From Juglans regia (taxonomy: Eukaryota; Streptophyta; Magnoliopsida; Fagales; Juglandaceae): DNA of 64,000 bases. The notes under the pieces are model-generated. The model was not told the DNA's origin, searched no databases, and saw only the letters and a program-made list of their open reading frames with translations. The translations under genes and the position numbers were made by a program. Where the stretch lies: positions 4,201,875 through 4,265,874 of the forward strand of contig NC_049909.1 in assembly GCF_001411555.2 (NCBI RefSeq), in the 5' to 3' direction. Positions 10,840 through 20,657 of this stretch are shown here, piece by piece. Every line of letters begins with the position of its first letter. Positions within the stretch are counted from its first letter, which is position 1.

Positions 10840-12290
10840 TGACTTTCAACTTAGCGCGTAGGCGACTAAATTAGCTTTTTTCGGGTGATACTTGATTTCA
10901 CACCGGTAGTCTCTTATGGTCTCCAACCATCTCCACTATCTCATATTGAGACTCTTCTGAGTGAATAGGTGCTTCAAACTCTTGTGGTTTATATACACCT
11001 TGTACTCTTAACCAAACCGGTAATGTCGCCATATCTTCAAGGCAAACACAATCGTTGCCAGCTCCATGTCATGAGTAGGCTAATTCTTCTCATGAACCTT
11101 CAACTGTCCGTATGCGTATACCACTACCCTTTCTTCTTGCATTAGGAAACATCCTAGTCCATACTTCAATGCATTACTAGAAACTGTGAATGACTTGTGA
11201 GGCTCCAGTAGTGCTAACACTGGGGCCGTGTTTAACATTATCTTCAATTCCACAAAACTTTGCTCACAATTATCGATCCAAACAAACTTAGCGTTCTTCC
11301 TAGTCAACGTTAGAGAACTCGATAACTTAGAAAATCCTTCCATGAACCTCCGATAGTAACCAACTAGTCCTAAGAAACTTCTAACCTCAAGTACCGTGGA
11401 AGGACGTTGCTAATCCACCACTGCTTCAATCTTGCTTGGGTCTATCGTGGTTCCTTCTTTGGTTATCACGTGACCAAGAAATTTAGCTTCCCCTTGCTAA
11501 AACTCACATTTGTCAAGTTTAGCGAATAATTGTTGTTCCTTGAGCTTTCCTAGCACCATTCTCAAGTGTTTCTCATGATCATTGGAATTATTGGAATATA
11601 CTCGAATATCATCTATGAAAACTACCACAAACATACCTAAGAATGATAGGAACACCCTGTTCATAATATCTATGAATGTTGCTGGGGCATTATATCTAAC
11701 TCAAATGGCGTCACCGTAAACTCACAATGGCCATACCTTGTCAGAAACGCTATTTTTGGTATGCCGCCTTGCTTTCAATGGGTGATAACCAGACCTAGGA
11801 TCAATCTTAGAGAATACCGTAGCAAATTGCAAATGGTTAAACATGTTTTCTATCCTTGGGAAGGGGTATCTATTCTTTATGCCTTATTCAATTCTCAATA
11901 ATCGATACACATCCTAAGGGTCACATCCTTCTTCTTAACAAATAGCACTAATGCTCCCCAAGGTGATATGAAACCCTTTGTTAACAATTTATGCAGTCTT
12001 CAACTCTTTTAACTTAGTTGGGGCCATCCTATAGGGTGCCTTATGTATTGGAACTGTCTCAGGTTCCAACTCGATCAAAAAGTCAACTTCCCTAGGAGGT
12101 GGTAGTCTCGGAGATTCATCGAACACTTCTGCGAACTCCCTTACTACTGGTATACCTCGTACCTCCTCAGGCTCTTTCTCCTTAAGTACCAAATGTACTA
12201 AATAGGCTTTAGTTCCGCTTGCCAAATCCTTCTTGGCTTGTAGTGAAGTAATTATTTTCGGCATTGACTTTTTTGGGCTTTTTGACTTTC
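10840..12290 (-). pseudogene. Ty3/gypsy pol remnant (RT-RNase H)
   Basis: Minus-strand reading from 12290: a protease/RT linker with VREFAEVFDESPRLPPPREV and HKAPYRMAPTKLKEL (11989-12264), then RT with VVVFIDDIRVYS (the catalytic box, FIDD), FLGLVGYYRRFMEGFSK (11350), and RNase H with GLGCFLMQEE and [13 protein letters not shown], down to the conserved ALS near 10845. Frameshifts and stops are frequent. A TGA stands where the ALSRK arginine codon would be. Integrase is missing; the frame ends where plus-strand gag sequence begins. It is not simply the partner of that gag, because the two lie head-to-head. Confidence 0.7.
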
Positions 12291-12299
12291 CATCAAGGC

Positions 12300-13366
12300 A
12301 CTATTTAGGGCTAGTCATGAGGTGGGATGACAGCCATGGCATGGCCTTGTAAGGAGGGGAATGCTTGCTCAAGAATCTTGGGCTAAGAGGTGGTTTTGGT
12401 GGGACCAAAGTGGGCTAACCGAATTGCATCTTATTTGCGGTTTAGTTAGGGTTTCAGCTAGGGTTAAGTCTAAATGTAATTTTTCTTTATCAAATATAAT
12501 TATCAAGATGTAAGAGAGTGGTTAAGGGTGTAAGATTGTGTAATTGAGTGGTTAATTTCATGTGGAAGTAACTAAACCAAGTGAGTAAACACTTAGTTAC
12601 TAACTGAGTGGTTTAGGATTTGGAAACCAATTTGGGGTTTCGGTTTCCTCAAGGGAGTTTAGGGTTTTGGTTGGCTTCTAATGGTTTGGAGTTTCATTAG
12701 GGTTGAAACTATCTTTTGGTTGACCAAATAGTGTTTAATTGGATGGAATGGTGTTTGGTGGAAGAGGCATGATGACAAGCTTGAACCACACTCAATTTCT
12801 TCACACTTTGTTCTCCCCTTGACATGTGTCCTAGGGTTTCCAATTGGATGGCTAGAATTGTGCCATGTGTCTAATTAAAAGGTTTCCTAGTGATCCTAAG
12901 TATATTTGGACATCCTATATGGCCTTTTGACAGTTATTTGAACTAGTTGTCATGTGGCGCTCTTTCGAAGGGTTACTATTTATCCAAAAACTTTGCAACG
13001 TTTTATGACATCATAAAATCTTTAATATTCTTACGAGTCTATTTCGTAAAATTCTACTTCTAAGTGTCTTACTTAAATAGAAAGGCAATCAAGTATACTA
13101 TTCACCCAAAAAACTCAAAACTTTTTATTATACCATAAAATCTTAAATATTCCTATGAGTCTAATGGTGCAATTCATTTCATAAACTTATACTCCTAAGT
13201 GCCTTAATTAAATAGAAAGGTTATTCTGTCACTATAGTGGATCGGGATCTGACTAAGCTAACGGGCAAAGACCTAAGTGAGATCTCAATTTGTGAAGTCT
13301 TTTCGAGATTTCACGATGTTTCTAAACTCTGAAAAAATTCATCAATCAAATTTTTTCTGGTCATTA
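12300..13366 (-). repeat. Diverged gypsy LTR-like remnant
   Basis: The plus strand ends TTTTCTGGTCATTACA, the type of end seen for the LTRs of elements A and B. Its content follows the order of LTR A: 'GTTTAGGGTTTCGATT'-like words, CAAGTGTCTAATT-like words, CATAAAATC..TA..ATTC and GAGTCTA. It is therefore a diverged member of the same LTR group. It joins directly to pol sequence at about 12295 with no primer site or gag, so an internal deletion is likely. Confidence 0.45.
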
Positions 13367-13371
13367 CATTA

Positions 13372-13990
13372 ATAGTCCATAATAATGTTGCATGTCAATG
13401 AAATGATTGGTCAAGTGAGGCATCATATGTGACCACAATTATTTCCCACAAATGTTTTAACTCATCAACCAAGGGTCTTAAATACACATTAGTGTCATTT
13501 CCAGGAGATTTTGGACTAGGGATAAGCAACTTCAACATGAGGTACGGTTCTTTCATACATAACCAGAGAGGTAGATTATAAGGTACCAATACAACTGGTC
13601 AGGTGTTGTATGGCTTGCTCACATTATTAAATGGGTTGAATCCATTCTTTCACTAGTATCATCCACTTGATTCTCCTTATGCCGGGTCATATGTGAGGTT
13701 GTAACATGTCTTCCATGTCATCAACATATTCTCCACCCTCACAGGATTGCTCATTGTTATTGTGAGTAACCGTGACAAAATCATTAGTCTCACCATGATA
13801 TATCCATCGTGTAGTTATGATCAATGACTCTTGTGAGAAGATGTTCTTTGACGATACAGATGTGATGGTAATAGTTATTAAGACATCTCCTATAAGGACA
13901 TCTAATAAGGCTGCTTTGAGATGCATTATCTCGTGTGCCATATAGAGAAAGTTTTGAACTGCCACAACATGAGCTTTATCTCCAAACCTA
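13372..13990 (-). pseudogene. CACTA TNP2 transposase fragments
   Basis: On the minus strand, 13965-13687 carries TTRWIYHGETNDF, matching the transposase-associated domain of plant CACTA TNP2 proteins. After a deletion, 13660-13372 carries GFNPFNNVSKPYNT, then VPYNLPLWLCMKEPYLML, LIPSPKSPGNDTNVYLRPL and VTYDASLDQSFH, the TNP2 (Transposase_21) signature. A TGA at 13599-13601 replaces the tryptophan before PVV, and a second TGA follows QSFH. Most of TNP2 is gone. The right-hand sequence to about 15470 may be the rest of the element's 5' end. Confidence 0.7.
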
Positions 13991-14939
13991 TCATTAATAT
14001 TTGTTCAAGTCATGTCCTTGTTCTCGTCCCTATTAAGTAGTGAAAAAAAATACTATAAGCATAATAGTGGCAATATTGGTATAGAATGATATGAAGGATT
14101 AGTAAATATCAAAATTATTAACTTAACTCACATGGTTGAGGACATAACCACAATATTTAAGTTAGCATACATTCTTGGAAGTGGCTGATAATGAAGGAAT
14201 GAGATCTCAGACCGTTGTAATTTACCTCCTTGGTGAATTACAACCTAAATTATTATTTATAAGCATGTGCTCCATAGATAGTCAATCATACACATTAATC
14301 AAATATATGTGACTATCCATATCATTGTCTTCTTCTGCATTCTACAATTTAACAAACACTTAGAAGGCAAAATTGGTATGTGGTACTGAAAAGTGAATAA
14401 ATGAAAACAATACCAACTAGCAAACACTTGGAAGGCATGAATGGTTGCTTGAACAATCTACCCACATGTCTAAAATTCTTAAACAAGCCTTGGGTTGACA
14501 TGTAGAAATAAGATAAATATGCACAATAAAATTGAAGTTCTGGATATGTAGGCTACCATGGATTGAGTAAATCGTTACATATTCAAGAATGAATGTAAGC
14601 AATCAAAAGTAGGTCATTCATCATAACTCTAAAAAATATGTAAATCTTACAAAATACAGATTTCCAACAGAGGAATCAATTTCCTTCAAGAGAGAAATCG
14701 AGTTCAAATGGATAATATACATCCACACGTCCATACAAGCAATTAGGGTAGCCTCTCCAAAATTGAAACTGGCTTACATTCAAGGAAATTTATACCCTTA
14801 TGGATGAGGGACTTCATTGGAGGCAATACTTGGTCTTTGAGCTAATTGCTATCTGTGAGGTTGGGATGAGAATACGAAGAATGAGAACACGGAGTCCCCT
14901 TTTGATCCTTGTAGGAGTGAGAATACCAACAATGCTTTT
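13991..14939. other. No gene recognised
   Basis: AT-rich sequence without convincing frames on either strand. Its position between TNP2 fragments and the possible subterminal repeats suggests that it belongs to the CACTA element. Confidence 0.35.
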
Positions 14940-15470
14940 TTTTAACAATAATTTCATTTCTTTCCTTGAATAGAGATTAGGAAATACCATCCCATTAATG
15001 GGTCTTTAATTGGGTGGATAAAAAACACCAATAGAAACACAAAGTGTCCCCTTGAAAAGGTTTTCTGGGCAATAAATATGAGATTATTTGCAAGGAAGGT
15101 ACTTTCGATGGTAATCATATGGTTTTTTTTTTTTTTTTTTGCAATGAAAGGATTATCGTTGGCGATTAAGTTTTTTCTTATTTGCAACTGTCACTGGAGC
15201 GTTGGTATTTTCTGTTTTACTTTTGCAGCGAAGGTACTTTCGTTGGTAATCCTATGTTAACCTGCTATGATAATTTTCCAAACAAAATATTTCGTCGCAA
15301 TTGTAACTATTTGCAAAGACACAAGTTTGACCGTTGCGAAAGGACTATTAGTAGGAAGAAAAATAATTTTCGTTGCAAAAAGTCATTTATGTTTCTGTTG
15401 TAGTCTATTCGCATTGGCTATATTTTAACGCAAAACTTGTGTTTTTGTCACTTAATCCTTATCGTTGGCC
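14940..15470. repeat. Possible CACTA subterminal repeat region
   Basis: Repeated words with a TTCGTTGCAA / GCAA-GGAAGGTACTTTCG core appear at about 15087-15110, 15226-15250, 15290, 15337 and 15370, mixed with poly(T) at 15122-15139. The phrase GGTACTTTCGNTGGTAATC occurs twice (15097 and 15232). Such degenerate 15-25 bp motifs near the 5' end of a CACTA gene fit subterminal repeats. No CACTA terminus was confirmed. Confidence 0.35.
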
Positions 15471-15471
15471 A

Positions 15472-15920
15472 CCTCTGTGAACTTAAGACGAACTCGCATT
15501 ACCAATCAAGGTTGCCTTTTGAAGAATCTTGGGGGTTGCGGATTAGGGACCGACGGTAAAACTGGACACCTCTTCAAGCTTTCCTTTCACCTTCCTTCCA
15601 GACCAGATTGTGTAATTCCACACATCAGTGCTCACCAACCTAAAGACGCCTTTGGAACTTGTGTCTTGATGAAGGGTAATCTATATATAGATTTGGAAGA
15701 AGGAAAGAGAGATTCTCCAAAAGCTCTCTTCTTGAGCGGTTTTTCGTTATAATTTATATTTAAGCATGTTAGATCTTGCTCTTTTAATCAACTGCTCTCA
15801 AGGAAAATGCAGCCTAAGTAGATTTTACTAGAACAAAGAATATTGAGCTCACTCAAAACTTCATGAAAAGACCCAACTTGAAAAGTTGAAACCACTCATG
15901 TAGTAGCTAACTACAAACCA
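15472..15920. other. No gene recognised
   Basis: A 95-codon open frame (15465-15752, plus) has no recognisable motif and lies partly across the repeat-like region. I see no supported gene here, nor between 15972 and 16290. Confidence 0.4.
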
Positions 15921-15921
15921 C

Positions 15922-15971
15922 TTGAAAGGAAAAAGTTTTTTTTTTTTTTTGATAAGTTGAAAGGAAAAAGT
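15922..15971. mobile_element. 20-bp poly(T) insertion with 15-bp TSD
   Basis: TTGAAAGGAAAAAGT occurs at 15922-15936 and again, identically, at 15957-15971. Between the copies are only 14 Ts followed by GATAAG. A perfect 15-bp duplication around a poly(T)-GATAAG tail is the mark of target-primed reverse transcription in which almost nothing but the 3' tail of a LINE/SINE was copied. Confidence 0.7.
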
Positions 15972-16290
15972 ACTTTGTGGTTATGTTATAACTCATCTCC
16001 TCCATAAGAGCTTTTACCGTTCCCATCTATGTTTCGGGCAGAGGATTAGCGCAGCACCTCTCATAACCATGTATTTGTGTTACTTTCCATAACTAATGCT
16101 CTCTCCATAGCGCTCACTCAATGAAGTTTTCTTTATTGTACATTCTAAAGCCTATACTCTTCTTCTCTTACTTGAGCTAAAGCTCATTGGCTTCCCAACT
16201 ATTTCCTCTCTCTTAGCATACAAGCATGTGAGGTATGACAAGAGCATCAACCTATGGCCTAAGGAATTGACTCCTAGCAACGACTACATC

Positions 16291-16565
16291 TGTGACACTC
16301 CATATGATAAATAAGGATAGGTGGTGTATATGATCTCACATTGCTTAGGAATGAGAAGTTCTTGCTCTTTATAAGGTTCCAATGAGACTCCAATTGTATC
16401 ATTGACTAATCCTTTTGGAGTATAGGTCATGCTACATCCTATAAGCTGTAGCATCCCAATGGAAGGTCCAAACCACATGACCTATATTTCAAAAAGACTA
16501 GTTAATGATACAATGTGAAATCCATACACCACCTAACCCGTATCCTTATCATATGAGGTGTCACA
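16291..16565. mobile_element. 275-bp inverted-repeat element with 5-bp TSD
   Basis: The left end starts TGTGACACTCCATATGATAA and the right end is its imperfect complement (ending TATGAGGTGTCACA). The inverted similarity extends about 60 bp and includes GGTGGTGTAT and CACATTG. ACATC flanks both sides (16286-16290 and 16566-16570), a perfect 5-bp duplication. A second, inner hairpin lies around 16425-16455 (ATGCTACA...TGTAGCAT). It may be a foldback MITE or a solo terminal repeat of a small retroelement: TG...CA ends with a 5-bp duplication suit the latter, the long inverted repeats the former. Confidence 0.65.
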
Positions 16566-16570
16566 ACATC

Positions 16571-17036
16571 ATCTTGGATGACAAAAAATGGCATCCTCAT
16601 AATTCAGAGTAGAGAATGCCAACACTGATTACAAAAGTTAAATTGAAGGGACGAACAGAGATAACAAGTCAATAGCATAATCTAAAAATCAAATTACTAT
16701 AAATGAGAGGGACAAAATGATATCATCTTAATTCGTCCAAATGAAAGGTCAACAGAGTTGAACATAAAATTGATCGAAAGAAAAAAAAAAAAGAGTACAA
16801 CAACATGAAACAAATCAGTATGCAATTCAGGAAAATGAGCTGCTAGCCGCACAAGCTATTCCACTACAAGCTTATATAGACTGCATTTCAGACTGCACTA
16901 CCATGTCAAAGCCACCTAAGGCCACATTTCAGACTGCATAGCACTACCATGTCACTCTGTTTTTAAAAGCCATCGAATACCACAACACTCTCTTACCTCT
17001 GTGCACGATTTTGTTTGTCAACTACATTTTTAAGGT

Positions 17037-17040
<4 letters not shown>
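16571..17040. other. No gene recognised
   Basis: Unique-looking, AT-rich sequence between the inverted-repeat element and a microsatellite. It contains one duplicated phrase around GCACTACCATGTCA (about 16895 and 16940). No supported frame. Confidence 0.4.

Positions 17041-17091
<51 letters not shown>
17041..17091. repeat. (CT)n-(CA)n compound microsatellite
   Basis: About 18 CT units run directly into about 7 CA units. It is likely polymorphic. Confidence 0.97.
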
Positions 17092-17686
17092 TTATGTTAC
17101 TATATGAGAGGTACTTTAATCCAACAAATCCTGCAAAGCAAACAAACTAAAATTTCTCAAACTGCATACATTATCCTAACTTGTAAAACCCATGTAGAGT
17201 TTCATAACGGATCTGATTAGCTGAATTTATAGTAGAAGGCAACTAAAGGCAAGACACTTACCTTGCTACAGAAACTTCAATGCACAAAAATAACAATTAT
17301 TAAGAAAAGCTGCATACTTCGTTTCACTTCCATGCACATGCGTCTTCCCCCTTCAGGTCTTCAAATACATTAGATATGTGACAGCACTCTTTTGAGAGCT
17401 TCACATGAGTATGCTCTACAAGCAAGACGCCTCAACAACAAGCTCATCAAGTAATTTCTGAGAATGCATCCATATCTGATAAATCATTCAATAATTCAGT
17501 GGAACTCAGTTCAACTTAAGCTATTTTCCTCTCTTTAGTCATGTAATTTATAGCAACTCTCATGTCCATTAGCGCCAAAAACCAATGTAATGTATTGCAC
17601 ATCACATGCCCTGCAACTTTAGCATTACCCGTTATCTTCCTAATCCAGTGGCTGGCTTTACCCAATGGAAATCCATAATTTGACAC

Positions 17687-17755
17687 AGTTTTCTCTCATT
17701 ATTCTGATGCCCTCTTTTATTTTGCTTATCAAAAAAAGTTTTCTCTCATTATTCT
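17687..17755. mobile_element. 31-bp insertion with 19-bp perfect TSD
   Basis: AGTTTTCTCTCATTATTCT is present at 17687-17705 and again, unchanged, at 17737-17755. The 31-bp insert ends in GCTTATCAAAAAA, the complement of the poly(T)-GATAAG seen at 15937-15956. The shared tail suggests that the same retroelement 3' end primed both events, on opposite strands. Confidence 0.75.
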
Positions 17756-17978
17756 AGTTGCAGTACAACATTTCAATTACAATCACAGATTCACCAACAG
17801 CATGTGCAACTGACTGTTAAGAAACCATGATGAATTAAAATCCTTGAAAGCTAACCAAAACATAAAGGCAAGTATCCACATCCACATCTGCTTGGTATCT
17901 CACAGCGTAAACCATGAAACATAATATATAAATCAGAACCGAATAAAATTTAAATGCAAATATCAAATTCCACGCATA

Positions 17979-18025
17979 GTTCAGATATTAACTTTTATTT
18001 TTTTATAGGTGTTCAGATACTAACT
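17979..18025. mobile_element. 17-bp T-rich insertion with 15-bp TSD
   Basis: GTTCAGATATTAACT (17979-17993) and GTTCAGATACTAACT (18011-18025) differ by one base. The insert is a T-rich run ending in ATAGGT. It fits the same class of minimal poly(A)-tail insertions, slightly older because the duplication has changed once. Confidence 0.6.
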
Positions 18026-18443
18026 AATAAATTTTAGAGGCACAATGGTAGAGAAAAAAAAGGGTCGAAGTTAATAATTGATGCTGAACAAAAATGAAAA
18101 GACTACTCTTCAATCAGATATACAAACTTCCACCACACCAATAGCCTTCATAAGATGTAATACACACACATATACACACAACCCAGATCCCAATTCACTC
18201 TATCTAGACAAATAACACGTTGATTGGCCACGTGAAGAAATCAGACTATGCACCTACGTACTTAAAACCAAATTCACAAAAGCCACATTAAAGGCAGTGA
18301 CACCCAAAAAAATAACCGCATAGTCTACAATAGCAATAATCCCAAGACAGAATTCAGTCAAATATACATAATGTATTAAGTACAAAGCATCATACACATA
18401 TCACAATCTCATAATAAGAAGTCATCAACAAGCAGCCTCATTG

Positions 18444-19067
18444 TTAATTCGATCGATTACCCTCTGGCCTTAAGCTCAGCGAGGCACCTCGAGAGGTCGT
18501 CCTCGTCGACCTTCTCGGTTTCCTTGGCCGCCACAGCGTGGGCGGCAGGCTGAGGCAGCCCAACAGAGACCTCAAGGCCGTAATCATCGGTGACCTGCTG
18601 CATAAGGCTGTTGACCTCTCCCTCCGGCGTAGAGAGGGAGGTAGAGCCGCCATGGAGCTCTCCATGAACTCGGCCTGGACCTCCATGTTAACGAACTGCT
18701 TCTCGAACTGGTCCATGGTCTTGGACATCTTCTGGAGATTGCCGGTGGCGAGCGTCGACTCTAGGGATTTGACGATGTTGGCCATGGACTTGTTGATGGT
18801 GGTCATCTTGGCCTGGGTGTCAAGGCGAGCAACGACGGTGTTGAGGCGAGAGGTGAGGCGGAGGTAGTTCATCTGCTCGATGCGCTTGCGGATGGCGTTC
18901 TCGGCGTAGATTCTGGCCCCGTCCATGTTGCCCTTCTCCATGGCCTTCTTGATTTTAAGCTTCTCGGATTTCTCATCCTTCTCGCACTTCTTAGCTTGGC
19001 GTTGAAGAGATTTGGCGGTGAATTTAAGCTCCATTATCTGATTCAAGAGCTTCTCCGTGTTTCCCAT
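18444..19067 (-). CDS. CHMP1: CHMP1 (ESCRT-III / VPS46), frameshifted near C-terminus
   Basis: Intronless frame from ATG 19067 encoding an ESCRT-III subunit of the CHMP1/Did2 family, which helps remodel endosomal membranes and recruits the Vps4 ATPase. Residues 1-140 match plant CHMP1 closely: [17 protein letters not shown], the charged Snf7 core with [19 protein letters not shown], and [18 protein letters not shown]. After residue 140 the frame reads an Arg/Ser-rich tail ([15 protein letters not shown]) typical of GC-rich DNA in the wrong frame. One missing G at about 18646-18648 explains it: one frame over, the expected C-terminal half continues, with the terminal [14 protein letters not shown] helix (the MIT-interacting motif), and stops at 18457. 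So either the copy is damaged and lacks the Vps4-binding tail, or the base is an assembly error in a G run. Length of 207 residues is close to normal only by chance. Confidence 0.88.
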   Translation of the reverse strand: MGNTEKLLNQIMELKFTAKSLQRQAKKCEKDEKSEKLKIKKAMEKGNMDGARIYAENAIRKRIEQMNYLRLTSRLNTVVARLDTQAKMTTINKSMANIVKSLESTLATGNLQKMSKTMDQFEKQFVNMEVQAEFMESSMAALPPSLRRRERSTALCSRSPMITALRSLLGCLSLPPTLWRPRKPRRSTRTTSRGASLSLRPEGNRSN

Positions 19068-19284
19068 GGTGGTACGATCGGGGCAGCCTGATGCGGATTT
19101 CGATTTTCGGATTCTAGATTTCTAGGGCTTTGAACATAACTTTTAGAAAAATGCCACAACTCACGACACTAATAAAACACGAAATGACACACCTTACATA
19201 TCAAATATCAAATTTATCCTCTCTTAAAACACAATCTTATGTTAAAAAAGAAAAAAAAAAAAAACAAACACAACCTTGTGTTTT
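19068..19284 (-). promoter_or_regulatory. Upstream region of CHMP1
   Basis: About 217 bp separate the CHMP1 ATG from LINE sequence. The ATG is in good context (ACCACCATGGG). An AT-rich stretch around 19195-19290 could hold the core promoter, but no clear TATA box was identified. The LINE insertion means that any older upstream control sequence is displaced or lost. Confidence 0.35.
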
Positions 19285-20097
19285 CAAACCATCCTTACCC
19301 TCAGTAACATCAAAGATAGAGTATGAAAAAAATAAATCAATTTTTATCACCTTCAGGTAAAGAAGTTTTTCTAAAGGCAGCCATCCAAATTATTCCCACG
19401 TATTATATTAGTGTCTTTAAATTGTCTTTGAAACTATGTCAAGAGATAGCATTGCAAATGACAAAGTTCTGGTGGGGATTTAAGCAAAGGGACAATAGAA
19501 TCCGGTGGAGGAGTTGGGCAAAAATGAGAATGTCAAAAGCTATTGGAGTATTGAGTTTTAGAGAATTAGATGCTTTTAAGAGGGCTCTACTTGAAAAGCA
19601 ATGTTGGAGGGTGGTGTTAAACCCTCAATCTATGGCTGCAATAATTCTTAAGGAAAAATATTTTCAAAATTCTATGATCTTGCAAGCCTTTTTGGGGTCT
19701 AAGCCTTCTGTTGTTTGGAGGAGCCTATGGGGTTCTATGGAGTTACTAAATGATGGTTTGGTTTGGAGAGTAGGGGATGACAAGAATATAAAAATTTAGG
19801 AAGATAGGTGGATTCCTAAGGCAGTAACTTTTAAAATTCAATCTCTTGTGAACATCCTAAATGCTGAGGCAAGAGTGGAGGATCTAATTATTGAGAATAA
19901 ATGGTGGAATGAAGAGCTAGTGAGGCAAGTATTCCATGATGATGAAGCTAATGTAATTTGCAGATTACCTGTCAGTATTGCTGGGCTCCCAAATAAGCAA
20001 ATATGGGCTCATTCAAAAGATGGTTTGTTTAGTGTTACATTTGCCAATCATGCTGAAATGAGAAACATAAGAAGGGGGAGATGGGAGGCATTAGAAG
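19285..20097 (+). pseudogene. L1-type LINE ORF2 C-terminal fragment
   Basis: A 5'-truncated LINE. It opens with NIKDRV (19306), a TGA where a tryptophan is expected (19324-19326), then KKINQFLSPSGKEVFLKAA, the RT thumb segment IPTYYISVFKL, FWWGFKQ, RWRSWAKMRM, the AFKRALLEKQCWR box and VWRVGDDKNIKI. A TAG (19797-19799) then replaces tryptophan before EDRWIPKA. Similarity continues to about 20090, where a hAT element interrupts it. 5' truncation is usual for LINEs. It overlaps in content with the end of the LINE at 7140-9350, so it is a separate copy. Confidence 0.75.
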
Positions 20098-20235
20098 TAG
20101 GGCTGAAAACCGATCTGATCGGTTCGGTTTTCTCATGAAACCGAAACCGACCGACCGGTCACTTAAGAGGAAGAAAACCGATCGAAACCGACCGACTTAA
20201 GGGCTGAAACCGGCCGGCTTTCGGGCCGTCTGGTT
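20098..20235. repeat. hAT terminal and subterminal repeats
   Basis: After the terminal TAGGGCTGAAAACCG come many CCGATCGGTT, AACCGACCG and CCGGCCGG words in both orientations within 130 bp. Dense CCG-type repeats next to the terminus are the typical transposase-binding arrangement of Ac-like elements. Confidence 0.6.
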
Positions 20236-20657
20236 TGATTGGTTTTGCTTTTCTTGGGCCCTTCTTTTGGGCCTTTGTTCTATTCTAATTGGGTCAATTC
20301 AACAAACTGTTTTGGGCTTTTTTTTTTCCTTATTTCATTATCCAAGTTCTTTTTGAGCTTTTTTTGAGTTGATTTCATTTTAAATTTTAATAGTAATATC
20401 ATTTATAATTTTCTAGTATTAGTCTATTACTAACTAACTATATTAATTATTACTTACTACTTATTACATAATTAAAAAATAAATAAAAATAATTTCACTA
20501 GATGTTTAGTATTACTCAATACATATTAAAAAAAACAAAATCAAAAATAAATATAGTTAGTTAAGCATAGCAAAATGCAACTAAAAAATATAACATAATT
20601 AAATGACAACAAATTGGATAGTTGCTACTTGCTTCTTCAACTTCACGCCGTCAACCT

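Larger units (their letters stand above)
17092..18443. other. Downstream flank of CHMP1; no second gene
   Basis: This stretch lies 3' of the minus-strand CHMP1 gene and probably contains its 3' UTR in the right-hand part. AT-rich, no coding frame of interest on either strand. It holds two tiny retro-insertions (17687-17755 and 17979-18025). Confidence 0.45.

Noticed and set aside
15465..15752. 95-codon open frame on the plus strand
   Set aside because: No domain, no neighbours supporting a gene, and its start lies in repeat-like sequence.
18538..18867. 109-codon plus-strand frame opposite CHMP1
   Set aside because: It is the antisense shadow of the GC-rich CHMP1 coding sequence.
7140..20097. 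LINE pieces at 7140-9350 and 19285-20097 as one LINE split by a 10-kb insert
   Set aside because: Their ends overlap in protein content (FKGILDNIRMRLSG against NIKDRV...KKI), so they are two separate copies.
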